From SHWC01 sp945902735 (GTDB lineage Bacteria > Pseudomonadota > Alphaproteobacteria > UBA828), in the NCBI GenBank assembly GCA_945902735.1, contig CAMDNF010000022.1, forward strand, positions 1 through 33,297: a DNA stretch of 33,297 nucleotides, given 5' to 3'. Under the pieces are notes generated by a model. It saw only the letters and a program-made list of their open reading frames with translations, did no database searches and was not told the DNA's origin. The stretch's first letter is position 1, and the number at the start of each line of letters is the position of its first letter. Shown in pieces: positions 23,895-31,581 of this stretch. A program made the position numbers and the translations under genes.

Positions 23895-24707
23895 ATGAGG
23901 AAACTCGTCGCGTCTTTCTTGACGCTCGCGGTGCTGCAAGGCTGCGCTGGAGCCCAATTCGCGCTGCCGCAACTGAGCGATGCCGAAATCTCGCGTGCCG
24001 CACTGGCGGTTCCGGGTGATTCGAATAATTTGCCGCGTTACGATCGCAGCAATGACGAAAATCGCAACATTGTTTCGAAGGTTGGCGGCCAACTGAGAAT
24101 GGCCGCGCCGGCCCTTTGCGCTCATGCCGAGGTGTCGCGCTGCACGTGGACGATCCGGTATGTCGCTGAAGATGATGTCAACGCCTATGCCAGCGGCGTG
24201 GATGAGATAGCCATCTATCGAGGCCTGCTCCAGCATTTGAAGACCGAAGATGAAATCGCCGTGGTGATCGGCCATGAAATCGGCCATCATTTGGCCGAGC
24301 ATGTCGAAGAGAAAACCGACAACGCCTTGATTGCAGCGATCCTGGCCGGGCTGGTAACCGGCGGCCTTATGGCCTTGGGCGGTTATGAGTCGCCTGCCTA
24401 TGATCCCAATGCGGGCCAGCGCCTGGTCAATGATTCAATGCAATTGGGCGCGGCGGTCGGGGCGATCTCCTATTCCAAGGAGCAGGAGCGCGAGGCCGAT
24501 TTGCTGGGTGCCTATCTGATCGCGCGAGCGGGCTATGATCTCCGGGTTGCCGGGAATATCTATAAGGTCCTTGCCCAGATGAACAGCGGCCACACACGCT
24601 CGGGTTGGTTTGATTCTCATCCGGCGGGACCGGAGCGCATCGCCGCCTGGGAAAAGGCCATCATCGAGGTCGAGACGAACCCTTACAAATTGCCGAAAGA
24701 AGAATAG
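23895..24707 (+). CDS. M48-family zinc metalloprotease, predicted lipoprotein
   Basis: 270 residues. The N-terminus is a short lipoprotein signal with lipobox LQGC (Cys17). HEIGHH (127-132) gives two zinc ligands and the catalytic Glu; Glu200 in EREAD is the third ligand. The C-terminal DSHPAGPERIAAWEKA is the substrate-groove motif DSHP typical of the Oma1/LoiP-like branch. It probably acts at the periplasmic face of the outer membrane in quality control. The hydrophobic run LIAAILAGLVTGGLMAL after the first motif is usual in this branch. ATG 23895 follows GGGAGAGG; a longer frame starts at 23871 but would precede the signal peptide. It converges with the SDR gene, and the palindromic element lies between them. 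Confidence 0.93.
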   Translation: MRKLVASFLTLAVLQGCAGAQFALPQLSDAEISRAALAVPGDSNNLPRYDRSNDENRNIVSKVGGQLRMAAPALCAHAEVSRCTWTIRYVAEDDVNAYASGVDEIAIYRGLLQHLKTEDEIAVVIGHEIGHHLAEHVEEKTDNALIAAILAGLVTGGLMALGGYESPAYDPNAGQRLVNDSMQLGAAVGAISYSKEQEREADLLGAYLIARAGYDLRVAGNIYKVLAQMNSGHTRSGWFDSHPAGPERIAAWEKAIIEVETNPYKLPKEE

Positions 24708-24714
24708 GCACCTC

Positions 24715-24746
24715 AATACATCGTCCGCCCAGCGCAGATGTTGATC
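24715..24746. repeat. 32-bp direct repeat, upstream copy
   Basis: An exact copy of the last codons of the SDR gene (compare 24950-24981). In this copy the minus-strand reading would give ATG TAT TGA, that is, Met-Tyr then a different stop codon. Confidence 0.9.
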
Positions 24747-24949
24747 TCTCTCTCAATCGTCATGGCCCGACTTGATCGGGCCATCCAGGTCTCAGCCCGC
24801 ACCGTCCTCGCACCACGTTCCGCAGCCTTGCCACGGAGCGATGGATGGCCCGCTTGAAGCGGGCCATGACGAACTTGGTTGTGGTGTCGTCAACGCGTCG
24901 TTACTCAGAACATCGCGAATATGGGATAGAGCGGCAACAACGAGCGGCT
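24747..24949. mobile_element. Palindromic element inserted at the 3' end of an SDR gene
   Basis: About 203 bp with no gene, flanked by the 32-bp repeats. It contains an outer perfect 13-bp inverted repeat (24757-24769 and 24860-24872), each arm being itself a hairpin (24762-24784, 9-bp arms with 5-base loop; 24845-24867, 11-bp arms with 1-base loop). Nested GGCCCG/CGGGCC palindromes of this type resemble REP/BIME-like intergenic repeats common in alphaproteobacteria, which lack their own transposase. The part from about 24873 to 24949 shows no obvious repeat. The exact borders of the palindromic unit within the insert are unclear. Confidence 0.6.
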
Positions 24950-25775
24950 AATACATCGTCCGCCCAGCGCAGATGTTGATCGCCTGGCCGGTGATGTAGC
25001 GCGCCGCCGGGCTCGCGAGATAGACCATCAATTCGGCGACGTCGGAGGGCGGCACGATCGCCTTCATGGCGTTGACGCGCATGCTTTCCTGATAGAGCTC
25101 ATCGAAATTGCGGCCCGTCTGCGTGGCGATCTGCTCATGTAATTCGATCGCCATTTCGGTCGCGATCCAGCCCGCGCACACCGAATTGGCGTTGATGCCA
25201 AGCGGGCCGATCTCGGCAGCGAGGCAGCGCACGAAGCCGACCAAGCCCGCCTTCGAGGCGTTATAGGCCGAACGGCCGGGATCGGCCTGCTTCGCCGCGC
25301 TCGAGGCGTTAAACACCAGCGCGCCGCCCTGGTTTTGTTTGATCATGGTCGGCAGGAGGAATTTGGTGACGAGGAACGGCGCGCGCAGATTTGTATCCAT
25401 CGTCCAATTCCAGGTCTCGAGCGTCATATCGATGGCGTTGACCTGGGCCGCGACGCCCGCGTTATTGACCACGATGTCGATGCCGCCAAGTTCCTTCAGC
25501 ACTTGGCCGCATAGGCGTTCGATCTCATCGGGTTTCATCAGATCGCCGGTCACCGGCATGCCCGGTTTGCCGCGTTTTTTTAGGCCATCGAGGCAGTCTT
25601 TCAGTTTCGCCTCGCTTCGCGCGTGGACGCAAACCGTCGCGCCCTCGCGCGCCATGGCCTCGGCAACCGCGCGGCCAATACCGCGCGCGGCACCGGTCAC
25701 GAAGGCCCGCTTGCCTTCGAGGCGCTTCGCTTTGGGTTCAACATCGGCAAGTTCGATAGCGGCGGGAAGCGGCAT
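24948..25775 (-). CDS. Short-chain dehydrogenase/reductase, last gene of the E1-GntR operon
   Basis: 275 residues. TGAARGIG (27-34), NNAG (104-107), the catalytic Ser near 158, and Tyr171/Lys175 (YNASK) make a complete classical SDR. The N-terminus has about 18 residues more than the usual start. The last residues GRTMY and the stop TAG lie at the junction with the inserted element; the duplicated copy at 24715 shows the same codons followed by TGA, so the insertion changed the stop but not the protein. It reads in the same direction as the aminotransferase, 30 bp downstream, and probably oxidises or reduces a hydroxy or keto intermediate of that pathway. GAGG precedes the ATG. Confidence 0.91.
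   Translation of the reverse strand: MPLPAAIELADVEPKAKRLEGKRAFVTGAARGIGRAVAEAMAREGATVCVHARSEAKLKDCLDGLKKRGKPGMPVTGDLMKPDEIERLCGQVLKELGGIDIVVNNAGVAAQVNAIDMTLETWNWTMDTNLRAPFLVTKFLLPTMIKQNQGGALVFNASSAAKQADPGRSAYNASKAGLVGFVRCLAAEIGPLGINANSVCAGWIATEMAIELHEQIATQTGRNFDELYQESMRVNAMKAIVPPSDVAELMVYLASPAARYITGQAINICAGRTMY
24950..24981. repeat. 32-bp direct repeat, SDR copy
   Basis: This copy forms the final codons of the SDR gene plus one base of its stop. It is identical to 24715-24746, indicating a recent duplication. Confidence 0.9.
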
Positions 25776-25805
25776 CGCGGGTCCTCGTTGTGGAATTAGT
25801 GTTTG

Positions 25806-27140
25806 TCAGTGGCGAATGTCATCGAGCGCCTGACGCGCGGAGCCCGCGAGCTTTTCGGCGATCTCATCGATTTGGGCGTGCGTCGCGATAAAAGGCGGCG
25901 CCACGATGGCATAATCGCCGCGCCGTCCATCCGCAATGCCGCCGCCCGGATAGATGATCAAGCCATTTTCGAGGCAACGCGCCCTGAGCTTGCGATGCAG
26001 CAGCGCCTCGGGCGCGAACGGCTCCTTGGTCTCGCGGTCGCGCACGAATTCGACGCCCCAAAAAAACCCTCGCCCGCGTATATCGCCCACTTCGGCAATC
26101 TGTCCGAGCGCCTCATCGAGCCGCGCCTTCAAATAATCGCCTTCGCGCGCGACCTTTTCGACCAAGGCATCGCGCTCCAACACCTCGATTACGGCAAGCG
26201 CCGCGGCGCAGGCCGCGGTATGGCCGGAATAGGTCCGCGCGGCCTCCAAATTGCCATGCGCGGCTCTGATCCGCTCGATCACTGGCTTCGCCAACAACAC
26301 GGCACCGAGCGGCATATAACCGCCCGAAAGGCCCTTGGCGATCTGCATGATATCGGGCCACACGCCATCATGGCTGAGCGCGCGCCAGGTGCCGCAGCGT
26401 CCGACGCCGCACATCACCTCATCCGCGATCATCAGAACGCCATAGCGATCGCACACCGCGCGGATGGCTTTGGCATAGCCCTCGGGCGCGGGCGAGACGC
26501 CAAGCGAGCCACCAACCACGGGCTCGAAAATGAAGCCCGCGATCTTTTCGGGGCCATGGCTGAGGATCGCCTGTTCGAGCTCGCGCGCACAGAACGCTGG
26601 AATTTCCTCCGGCGTGATGCCGCTCGGCGGGCGATATTCATGGGCGGGAGAAACGAACACGCCTTCGGGGAGCGCATGGGCAAACAACCATCGCCGGCCC
26701 AAATTGCCCGAAACCGTCAAGGCCCCGATCGTCGCGCCATGCCATGAGAAACGGCGCGAAATAAATTTGGTGCGGCTCGGCTGGCCGTTCGCGACATGAT
26801 ATTGCAGCGCCGCCTTGAGCGAGGTCTCGGTCGCCTCGGAACCGCTCGATATGTAGAACACGCCACCGAAATGGCTTCCCATATGGCGCACCAAACGCTC
26901 GGAGAGCGCTTCGACCACCTCGGTCGAGAAATCCATGCTGAAGCCATATTCGAGCGTGTCGAATTGTTTGTGGATGGCGGCGCGCACGTCCTTATGGCCA
27001 TGGCCGAGCGAGAAGAGGGCAGGGCCGCTCGAACCGTCGATATAGCGTTTGCCGGATTTGTCATAGAGATAGACACCCTCGCCGCGCACCACGGGCGGCA
27101 AAGGCGAGGCATCGGGCGTTTGATTGATCCAAGACGACAT
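25806..27140 (-). CDS. Class III PLP-dependent aminotransferase (omega-amino acid type)
   Basis: 444 residues, typical length. GEGVYLYDKSGKRYIDG at the start, YISSGSEATETSLKAA (phosphate cup), IADEVMCGVGR with the Asp that pairs with the pyridine N, and IAKGLSGGYMPLGA with the Schiff-base Lys269 are all present. Class III enzymes usually move the amino group from an omega- or beta-amino acid or amine to pyruvate or 2-oxoglutarate, giving a semialdehyde or ketone. I chose ATG 27140, preceded by GGAGGACAG; a longer frame from 27248 would overlap the GntR gene. It lies 28 bp after gntR and 30 bp before the SDR, forming one operon. The amino donor is unknown. Confidence 0.93.
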   Translation of the reverse strand: MSSWINQTPDASPLPPVVRGEGVYLYDKSGKRYIDGSSGPALFSLGHGHKDVRAAIHKQFDTLEYGFSMDFSTEVVEALSERLVRHMGSHFGGVFYISSGSEATETSLKAALQYHVANGQPSRTKFISRRFSWHGATIGALTVSGNLGRRWLFAHALPEGVFVSPAHEYRPPSGITPEEIPAFCARELEQAILSHGPEKIAGFIFEPVVGGSLGVSPAPEGYAKAIRAVCDRYGVLMIADEVMCGVGRCGTWRALSHDGVWPDIMQIAKGLSGGYMPLGAVLLAKPVIERIRAAHGNLEAARTYSGHTAACAAALAVIEVLERDALVEKVAREGDYLKARLDEALGQIAEVGDIRGRGFFWGVEFVRDRETKEPFAPEALLHRKLRARCLENGLIIYPGGGIADGRRGDYAIVAPPFIATHAQIDEIAEKLAGSARQALDDIRH

Positions 27141-27168
27141 GGCGCTGTCCTCCGACCGTGCGGCGCCG

Positions 27169-27873
27169 CTAAAGCGGCAAAGACGCGGCAATGCCCGGCG
27201 TCGCCTCGCGAATATCGCGTTGCACCGCAAGGCGTGCCGCCTCGCCATCGGCGCGGCGAAGCGCCGCGATGATGGCCTCGTGCGGTGAAACCGTTTGCAT
27301 GGCGAGGCCCTGATGGCGAAACAAATAATTCATCACCGGCCCGGCGCGGGTCCAAAGCTTCTCGATCAAATCGAGCAATAAGGGATTGCCGGCGGCCTGA
27401 TAGACCGTCAGGTGAAAATCTTTGTTGAGCGCCAAATAGGCGTGCGGGTCATCGGCCAAAGCCGCCTTCGCCATGCCGGCCGTCAATTCATCGAGCCGAT
27501 CGAGCTCATCGGGTGATAGCTGACCTGCCGTGCGTTCGGCGGCGAGGCCCTCGAGCGCGAGCCGCACATCGCAAACCGCCAAATAATCGCCGCGCCGCAA
27601 GAGCGGCAACGCGATCGTGCGGTTGGCGCGTGCCTCTAGCGCATGATCGCCGATCAGGCGATGCAGCGCCTCGCGCACCGGCATGGTGCTGGTGCCGAGT
27701 TTTTCAGCGAGGCCCCGGATGCTCACCACTTCGCCCGGCTCGAATACGCCCGCCATGAGCTGGGCGCGCAGCGTCGCATAGACGCGCCCATTGAGCGGCT
27801 CGCTATCGGCAACGCCAAACGCGGCGGACTGGGGGGTGCGAAGCGGCAGGATAGCCGCGACCGGGTCGGTCAT
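27169..27873 (-). CDS. GntR-family transcriptional regulator, FadR/FCD type
   Basis: 234 residues. The N-terminal winged helix (about 25-95) carries RGLAEKLGTSTMPVREALHRL, the GntR recognition-helix region. The C-terminal all-helical FCD domain (about 100-225) has NKDFHLTVYQAAGNP and HEAIIAALRR, whose Asp and His residues usually hold a metal beside the effector pocket. Such proteins are mostly repressors released by an organic acid or amino-acid-like effector from the pathway they control. Its ATG overlaps the VOC gene stop by four bases and it lies inside the operon, so autoregulation is likely. A matching TnGT-N3-ACnA site is present in the divergent promoter at 30591-30601. Confidence 0.92.
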   Translation of the reverse strand: MTDPVAAILPLRTPQSAAFGVADSEPLNGRVYATLRAQLMAGVFEPGEVVSIRGLAEKLGTSTMPVREALHRLIGDHALEARANRTIALPLLRRGDYLAVCDVRLALEGLAAERTAGQLSPDELDRLDELTAGMAKAALADDPHAYLALNKDFHLTVYQAAGNPLLLDLIEKLWTRAGPVMNYLFRHQGLAMQTVSPHEAIIAALRRADGEAARLAVQRDIREATPGIAASLPL

Positions 27874-28334
27874 GCGTATTCGACCAACTCGGTGATGAAA
27901 TCTTCCGGCGCGCGGATATAGATCACCTTGGCCTTGCCGCCGCGCAATGAGAGTGGCGGCGCGAAGGTTTTGAAGCCGGCGGCGAGCACACGCTTATAGG
28001 CTTCCTCCACGTCGCTCACCTGAAACGCGACATGGGTGTAGCCGAGATCGCATTGCCGATTGGGGCCAAGCCTGCCCTCGGGCGTGTACCATTTGAAGAG
28101 CTCGATGTGATAGCCCTCGCGCTCCAGCATCATCCAATGGCAATCGACGCCCTCGGGCATGCCGACCGCATCGGCCAGACCCGCGTCATGACGATGATCG
28201 ATGTCGCCGACCACGACGAAGCCGAGCACATCGCAATAAAACTTCTTGGCCGGTTCGAAATCTTTCACGCTGATCGCGGTGTGATGGGCCCGCTTGATCA
28301 GGCCGGTGACGAGGGCGTTGGTGTTTTGGACCAT
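27870..28334 (-). CDS. VOC-superfamily (glyoxalase I/dioxygenase-like) protein
   Basis: 154 residues with two beta-alpha-beta-beta-beta units. The first begins IKRAHHTAISVKDFEPAKKFYCDVLGF with a metal-ligand His; the Glu in YHIELFKW, the His in YTHVAFQVSDVEEA and the Glu in FITELVEYA complete a likely metal site. VOC proteins include glyoxalase I, epimerases, extradiol dioxygenases and resistance proteins, so no reaction is assigned. It is between the E1 gene (21-bp gap) and gntR (four-base overlap), so it is part of the pathway operon, perhaps as an isomerase, epimerase or lyase. Confidence 0.88.
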   Translation of the reverse strand: MVQNTNALVTGLIKRAHHTAISVKDFEPAKKFYCDVLGFVVVGDIDHRHDAGLADAVGMPEGVDCHWMMLEREGYHIELFKWYTPEGRLGPNRQCDLGYTHVAFQVSDVEEAYKRVLAAGFKTFAPPLSLRGGKAKVIYIRAPEDFITELVEYA

Positions 28335-28355
28335 GGTTGAACTCCCGATCGATGG

Positions 28356-30539
28356 TCAGGCCGCGGCGCGGCCAAGGAGGGCGTGAAGGCCGGCGACCAC
28401 ATCGTCGACCCCGGCAAGGGCCGCTTTTTCGAGCACCTTGGAGACGACGGGGGCGGCCTGAGCCCCGCTCACGCGCAATATTTCGTGGTCGAGCCAGTCG
28501 AACAACTTCTCCTGCGCCTCTTGCACGATGCGGGCACCGAGCGAGGGGCCGCGCGAGGTCTGTTCGACCACGATCAGCCGATTGGTTTTCTTGACGCTGG
28601 CCTCGATGGTTGCCCAATCGAGGTTCAACGGGTCGAGCGTGCGCAAATCGATCACCTCGGCATCAATGCCGGATTTTTCCGCGGCTTCGACGCTGATCGG
28701 CACCATATTGGCGCAGGTCACGATGGTGCAAGCGGTGCCGGGGCGCGCGATCCGCGCTTTGCCGAAGGGCACGCAGAAATCGAGATCGCCATCGGGAATG
28801 AGCCCGAGCGTTTGATAGAGCGTCTGGCACTCGATAAAGACCACCGGGTCGTCGCATTGCACAGCGGAATTGAATAGGCCGATATAATCGAAGGGCGTAG
28901 TGGGCGCGACGACGCGCCAGCCCGGATAGAGCGCGAAGAGCCCGCTCGGGTCCATCGAATGTTGCGATCCATAGCCATGGCCGCCCGCGACGCGCACGCG
29001 TACGATCACCGGCGTCTTATGCACGCCGCCGAACATATGGCGCATCTTGGAGATCTGGTTGAACAGTTGATCGGCCGCGACCAGCACGAAATCGGCGTAC
29101 ATGAATTCGACCACCGGTCGCATGCCATTGACCGCGGCGCCGAGCGCGAGGCCCGAAAAGCCGTTCTCGCAAATCGGGGTGCCGATCAGCCGATCGGGGA
29201 AGGCCTCGAGAATGCCCTTGGTCGCGCCGACCGTGCCGCCCTTCAAGCGATGCACGTCTTCACCCAACACGATCACGCTCGGATCGCGCTCCATGGCGTG
29301 CAATTGGGCCATCGGAATAGCCTCGATGAATTTGATTTCCCGCGCAGCCTTGGGGTCGATGTCCTTGACCTCTAAGAAGCGTTTGCCCTTGAGCTCGGAG
29401 AGATCGCCCCGAATGCCGACATCGGCCTCTTTCGGGTTGGGCCACAAGGTTGGCCGAACGCGCAGGAGGTTGCTGCCCGGCTCGGTTTCGGTCAGCCGGC
29501 CCGAGGCCGCATCGACCGATGCCTTGACGCGCGCCTGCATCTTGCCGAGCGTCGCCTTGTCGATAATGCCAAGCTTCACCAGCATGTCGGGAAACAGCTT
29601 GAGCGGATCGCGCTCGACCCAATTCTGCTCCTCATCCTTTTCGCGATAGCCGAACGCGCTGCCTTTCATCGGGCCGTGCTGATGGAAAAACCGATAGGTC
29701 TTGGCCTCGACCACGACCGGGCCACCCTTGGAATTGATCTGCTCGCGCGCCCATTGCATGGCCTTCCGCACGCTCATGGTGTTCTGGCCATCGACCTCGA
29801 CGGACGGGATGGCGAGGCCGAGCCCGCGCGCGGAGAGTCTCACCTCGCGCGTCGTCTCGCGCACATGGGTCGAGACGCCATAGAGATTGTTTTCGATAAA
29901 AAAGACGATCGGCAGATCATAGAGCGCGGCCATATTCATGGCTTCGTAGACCGAACCTTGCGCGGTGGCGCCATCGCCAAAAAACGTGACCGCGATATTG
30001 CCGGTCTTCTTGAATTTCTCGGCCATCGCATAGCCGGCGGCTTGCGGTGGATTGCCGCCGACGATCGCGTTGGTGCCAAGCACGCCGGCCTCATCCCACC
30101 GCATGTGCATCGAGCCGCCGCGCCCGCCGCAATAGCCGGGCGCCAAGCCCATGATCTCCGCCATCGAGCGATAGACCACATCGTCCATCTCGGGCGTGAA
30201 GGATGCGCTCCGCGAATCGCGACCCTTGGGCGCGACATGGTCGAGAAACTTGGCGAGGAATTGATGATGCGCCCGGTGCGTGGCGTTGATCTTATCGCCG
30301 CTCGTCAACACCGACATGGTGCCGACCGCGCCGCCCTCCTGGCCGATGCTCGAATGCGCCGGACCATGCACACAGCCGGCCTTGGACAGGTCCAGAATAC
30401 GTTCCTCGAACTGGCGGATGACCAGGAGTTTCTCCAGCATGTGCGAAAGCACCAGCGGATCTTCGGCTTGCCAATCCGCCTCCGTGGCCTCAATGCGAAT
30501 CCAAGGCGTATCCATGGTGAGGGGGGTCAGTGTTGGCAC
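28356..30539 (-). CDS. Thiamine-diphosphate E1 dehydrogenase, alpha and beta parts fused
   Basis: 727 residues. The alpha half has ATHRAHHQFLAK and the thiamine-diphosphate motif GDGATAQG...ENN (188-218), with GCVHGPAHSSIGQE and GGRGGSMHM as in acetoin/branched-chain E1 alpha. The beta half (from about 395) has IVLGEDV, GLALGAAVNGMRPVVEFMYADF, GHGYGSQHS and the C-terminal VIDLRTLDPL. E1 decarboxylates a 2-oxo acid or cleaves acetoin and passes the acyl group to a lipoyl E2; no E2 or E3 gene is in the window. Start GTG 30539 is favoured by GGAGG seven bases upstream; ATG 30515 has none. First gene of the five-gene operon and divergent from kipI. Confidence 0.92.
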   Translation of the reverse strand: MPTLTPLTMDTPWIRIEATEADWQAEDPLVLSHMLEKLLVIRQFEERILDLSKAGCVHGPAHSSIGQEGGAVGTMSVLTSGDKINATHRAHHQFLAKFLDHVAPKGRDSRSASFTPEMDDVVYRSMAEIMGLAPGYCGGRGGSMHMRWDEAGVLGTNAIVGGNPPQAAGYAMAEKFKKTGNIAVTFFGDGATAQGSVYEAMNMAALYDLPIVFFIENNLYGVSTHVRETTREVRLSARGLGLAIPSVEVDGQNTMSVRKAMQWAREQINSKGGPVVVEAKTYRFFHQHGPMKGSAFGYREKDEEQNWVERDPLKLFPDMLVKLGIIDKATLGKMQARVKASVDAASGRLTETEPGSNLLRVRPTLWPNPKEADVGIRGDLSELKGKRFLEVKDIDPKAAREIKFIEAIPMAQLHAMERDPSVIVLGEDVHRLKGGTVGATKGILEAFPDRLIGTPICENGFSGLALGAAVNGMRPVVEFMYADFVLVAADQLFNQISKMRHMFGGVHKTPVIVRVRVAGGHGYGSQHSMDPSGLFALYPGWRVVAPTTPFDYIGLFNSAVQCDDPVVFIECQTLYQTLGLIPDGDLDFCVPFGKARIARPGTACTIVTCANMVPISVEAAEKSGIDAEVIDLRTLDPLNLDWATIEASVKKTNRLIVVEQTSRGPSLGARIVQEAQEKLFDWLDHEILRVSGAQAAPVVSKVLEKAALAGVDDVVAGLHALLGRAAA

Positions 30540-30546
30540 GGTCCGG

Positions 30547-30551
30547 CCTCC
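30547..30551 (-). promoter_or_regulatory. RBS that decides the GTG start of the E1 gene
   Basis: GGAGG on the minus strand sits seven bases before GTG 30539. The later ATG at 30515 has no Shine-Dalgarno-like sequence. Confidence 0.6.
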
Positions 30552-30589
30552 AGGGCATAAGCTCTAGCGTGTGATCACAGTTTGTGCTC

Positions 30590-30601
30590 TTGGTATAACA
30601 A
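30590..30601. promoter_or_regulatory. GntR-type operator overlapping a -10-like box in the divergent promoter
   Basis: TTGGTATAACAA matches its own reverse complement at 10 of 12 positions. It fits the GntR half-site pattern TnGT-N3-ACnA exactly at 30591-30601. It contains TATAAC, a good -10 for the plus-strand kipI gene, though no strong -35 is seen. It lies 50-60 bp from both start codons, in the 159-bp region between the E1 and kipI genes, where the operon's own GntR regulator would be expected to bind. Inference only; no binding data. Confidence 0.5.
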
Positions 30602-30698
30602 ATCGAATTGGGCACCGATAGAGCGCGCCGCAAGGGTTGCGGGCTCGAGGCGGGCGCCTACCAGCCCAGGATTCAGCCAGCAGCAGCCCAGAGCCCCC

Positions 30699-31568
30699 AT
30701 GATCTATGACGAGCCACGTTTCCTGCCGGGCGGCGACAAGTTCATCGAAATGGAACTTGGCGATGAGATGAGCTTTGATTGCAATTTCCTGGTCCATTCG
30801 GTCGCCGCGCTGATCCGCCAGGCCAAGATCAAGGGCATTGTCGAGCTGGTGCCCGAGCTCTCCACCATCATGATTTCCTATGATGGCGACCAGATCAGCT
30901 TTGCCGATGTGGTGCGGGAGGTTGGCGCGTTGCGCCGCTCGATCGGTTCGCTCGAGGATCAGGAGCTCGATAGCCGGTTGATCTATTTTCCGGTGCTCTA
31001 TGTCGATCCCTGGACGCGCGCCTGTTATGACGATTACTGCGCCAAGATCGCCAAGAAGGAATGGGACCCCGAGCTCTTGGTCAGGGTCAACAATCTGGCG
31101 AACCTCCAACAACTCATTCGGGTTCATTCGGGTTGCGAATATTGGGTCGCGGCGCTCGGCTTCTGGCCGGGCCTCGCGTCCCACATGCCGCTCGATCCGC
31201 GTTGCGTGCTGACCGCGCCGAAATACAACCCACCCCGCACCTGGACGCCGAAACAGGCGATCGGCGTCGGTGGCGGCCTCTGCGCGATCTACCCCGATCA
31301 AACGCCGGGCGGTTATCAGATATTCGCGCGTACGCCGGCGCCGATTTGGGAACCGACGCAGACCCTGCCGGCGTTCAAGGAAAGCCTCGCGCTGTTCCGC
31401 CCGGGCGATCGTGTGCGCTTCGTGCCGATTGATCGCGAGGAATATGATTATGTCGAGCGCAAGGTGACCGAAGGCACCTACCAACACGTGGTGTCGGACT
31501 TTCAAAAATTTTCGATCAAGCGCTATCACGCCTGGCTCGCGACCATCGATCCGAAAGAACGGTTTTGA
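30699..31568 (+). CDS. KipI/PxpB-like carboxyltransferase-domain protein, first copy
   Basis: 290 residues, longer than the roughly 240 of B. subtilis KipI. The family motifs are in order: RVHSGCEYWVAALGFWPG, LDPRCVLTAPKYNPPRTW, VGGGLCAIYPDQTPGGYQIFARTP and PIWEP. KipI/PxpB and KipA/PxpC together form part of ATP-dependent 5-oxoprolinase or an allophanate-hydrolase-like enzyme. ATG 30699 is the most plausible start; an in-frame ATG at 30582 would run through the operator region and has an uncharacteristic N-terminus. No clear Shine-Dalgarno sequence precedes it. kipA follows 13 bp later and a second kipI copy after that. Confidence 0.88.
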   Translation: MIYDEPRFLPGGDKFIEMELGDEMSFDCNFLVHSVAALIRQAKIKGIVELVPELSTIMISYDGDQISFADVVREVGALRRSIGSLEDQELDSRLIYFPVLYVDPWTRACYDDYCAKIAKKEWDPELLVRVNNLANLQQLIRVHSGCEYWVAALGFWPGLASHMPLDPRCVLTAPKYNPPRTWTPKQAIGVGGGLCAIYPDQTPGGYQIFARTPAPIWEPTQTLPAFKESLALFRPGDRVRFVPIDREEYDYVERKVTEGTYQHVVSDFQKFSIKRYHAWLATIDPKERF

Positions 31569-31581
31569 CGAGGGGCAGGCC

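Noticed and set aside
24747..24757. TCTCTCTC run as a microsatellite or CRISPR-like repeat
   Set aside because: The run is only a few units long and there is no repeat-spacer pattern anywhere in the window.
25803..26747. Plus-strand frame of 314 codons opposite the aminotransferase
   Set aside because: Antisense to a complete class III aminotransferase with all catalytic motifs; no motifs in the shadow frame.
30570..30579. TGTGATCACA palindrome as a CRP site for the cyclase product
   Set aside because: The CRP-type half-sites need about six bases between them; here they touch. Ten-base palindromes also occur by chance.
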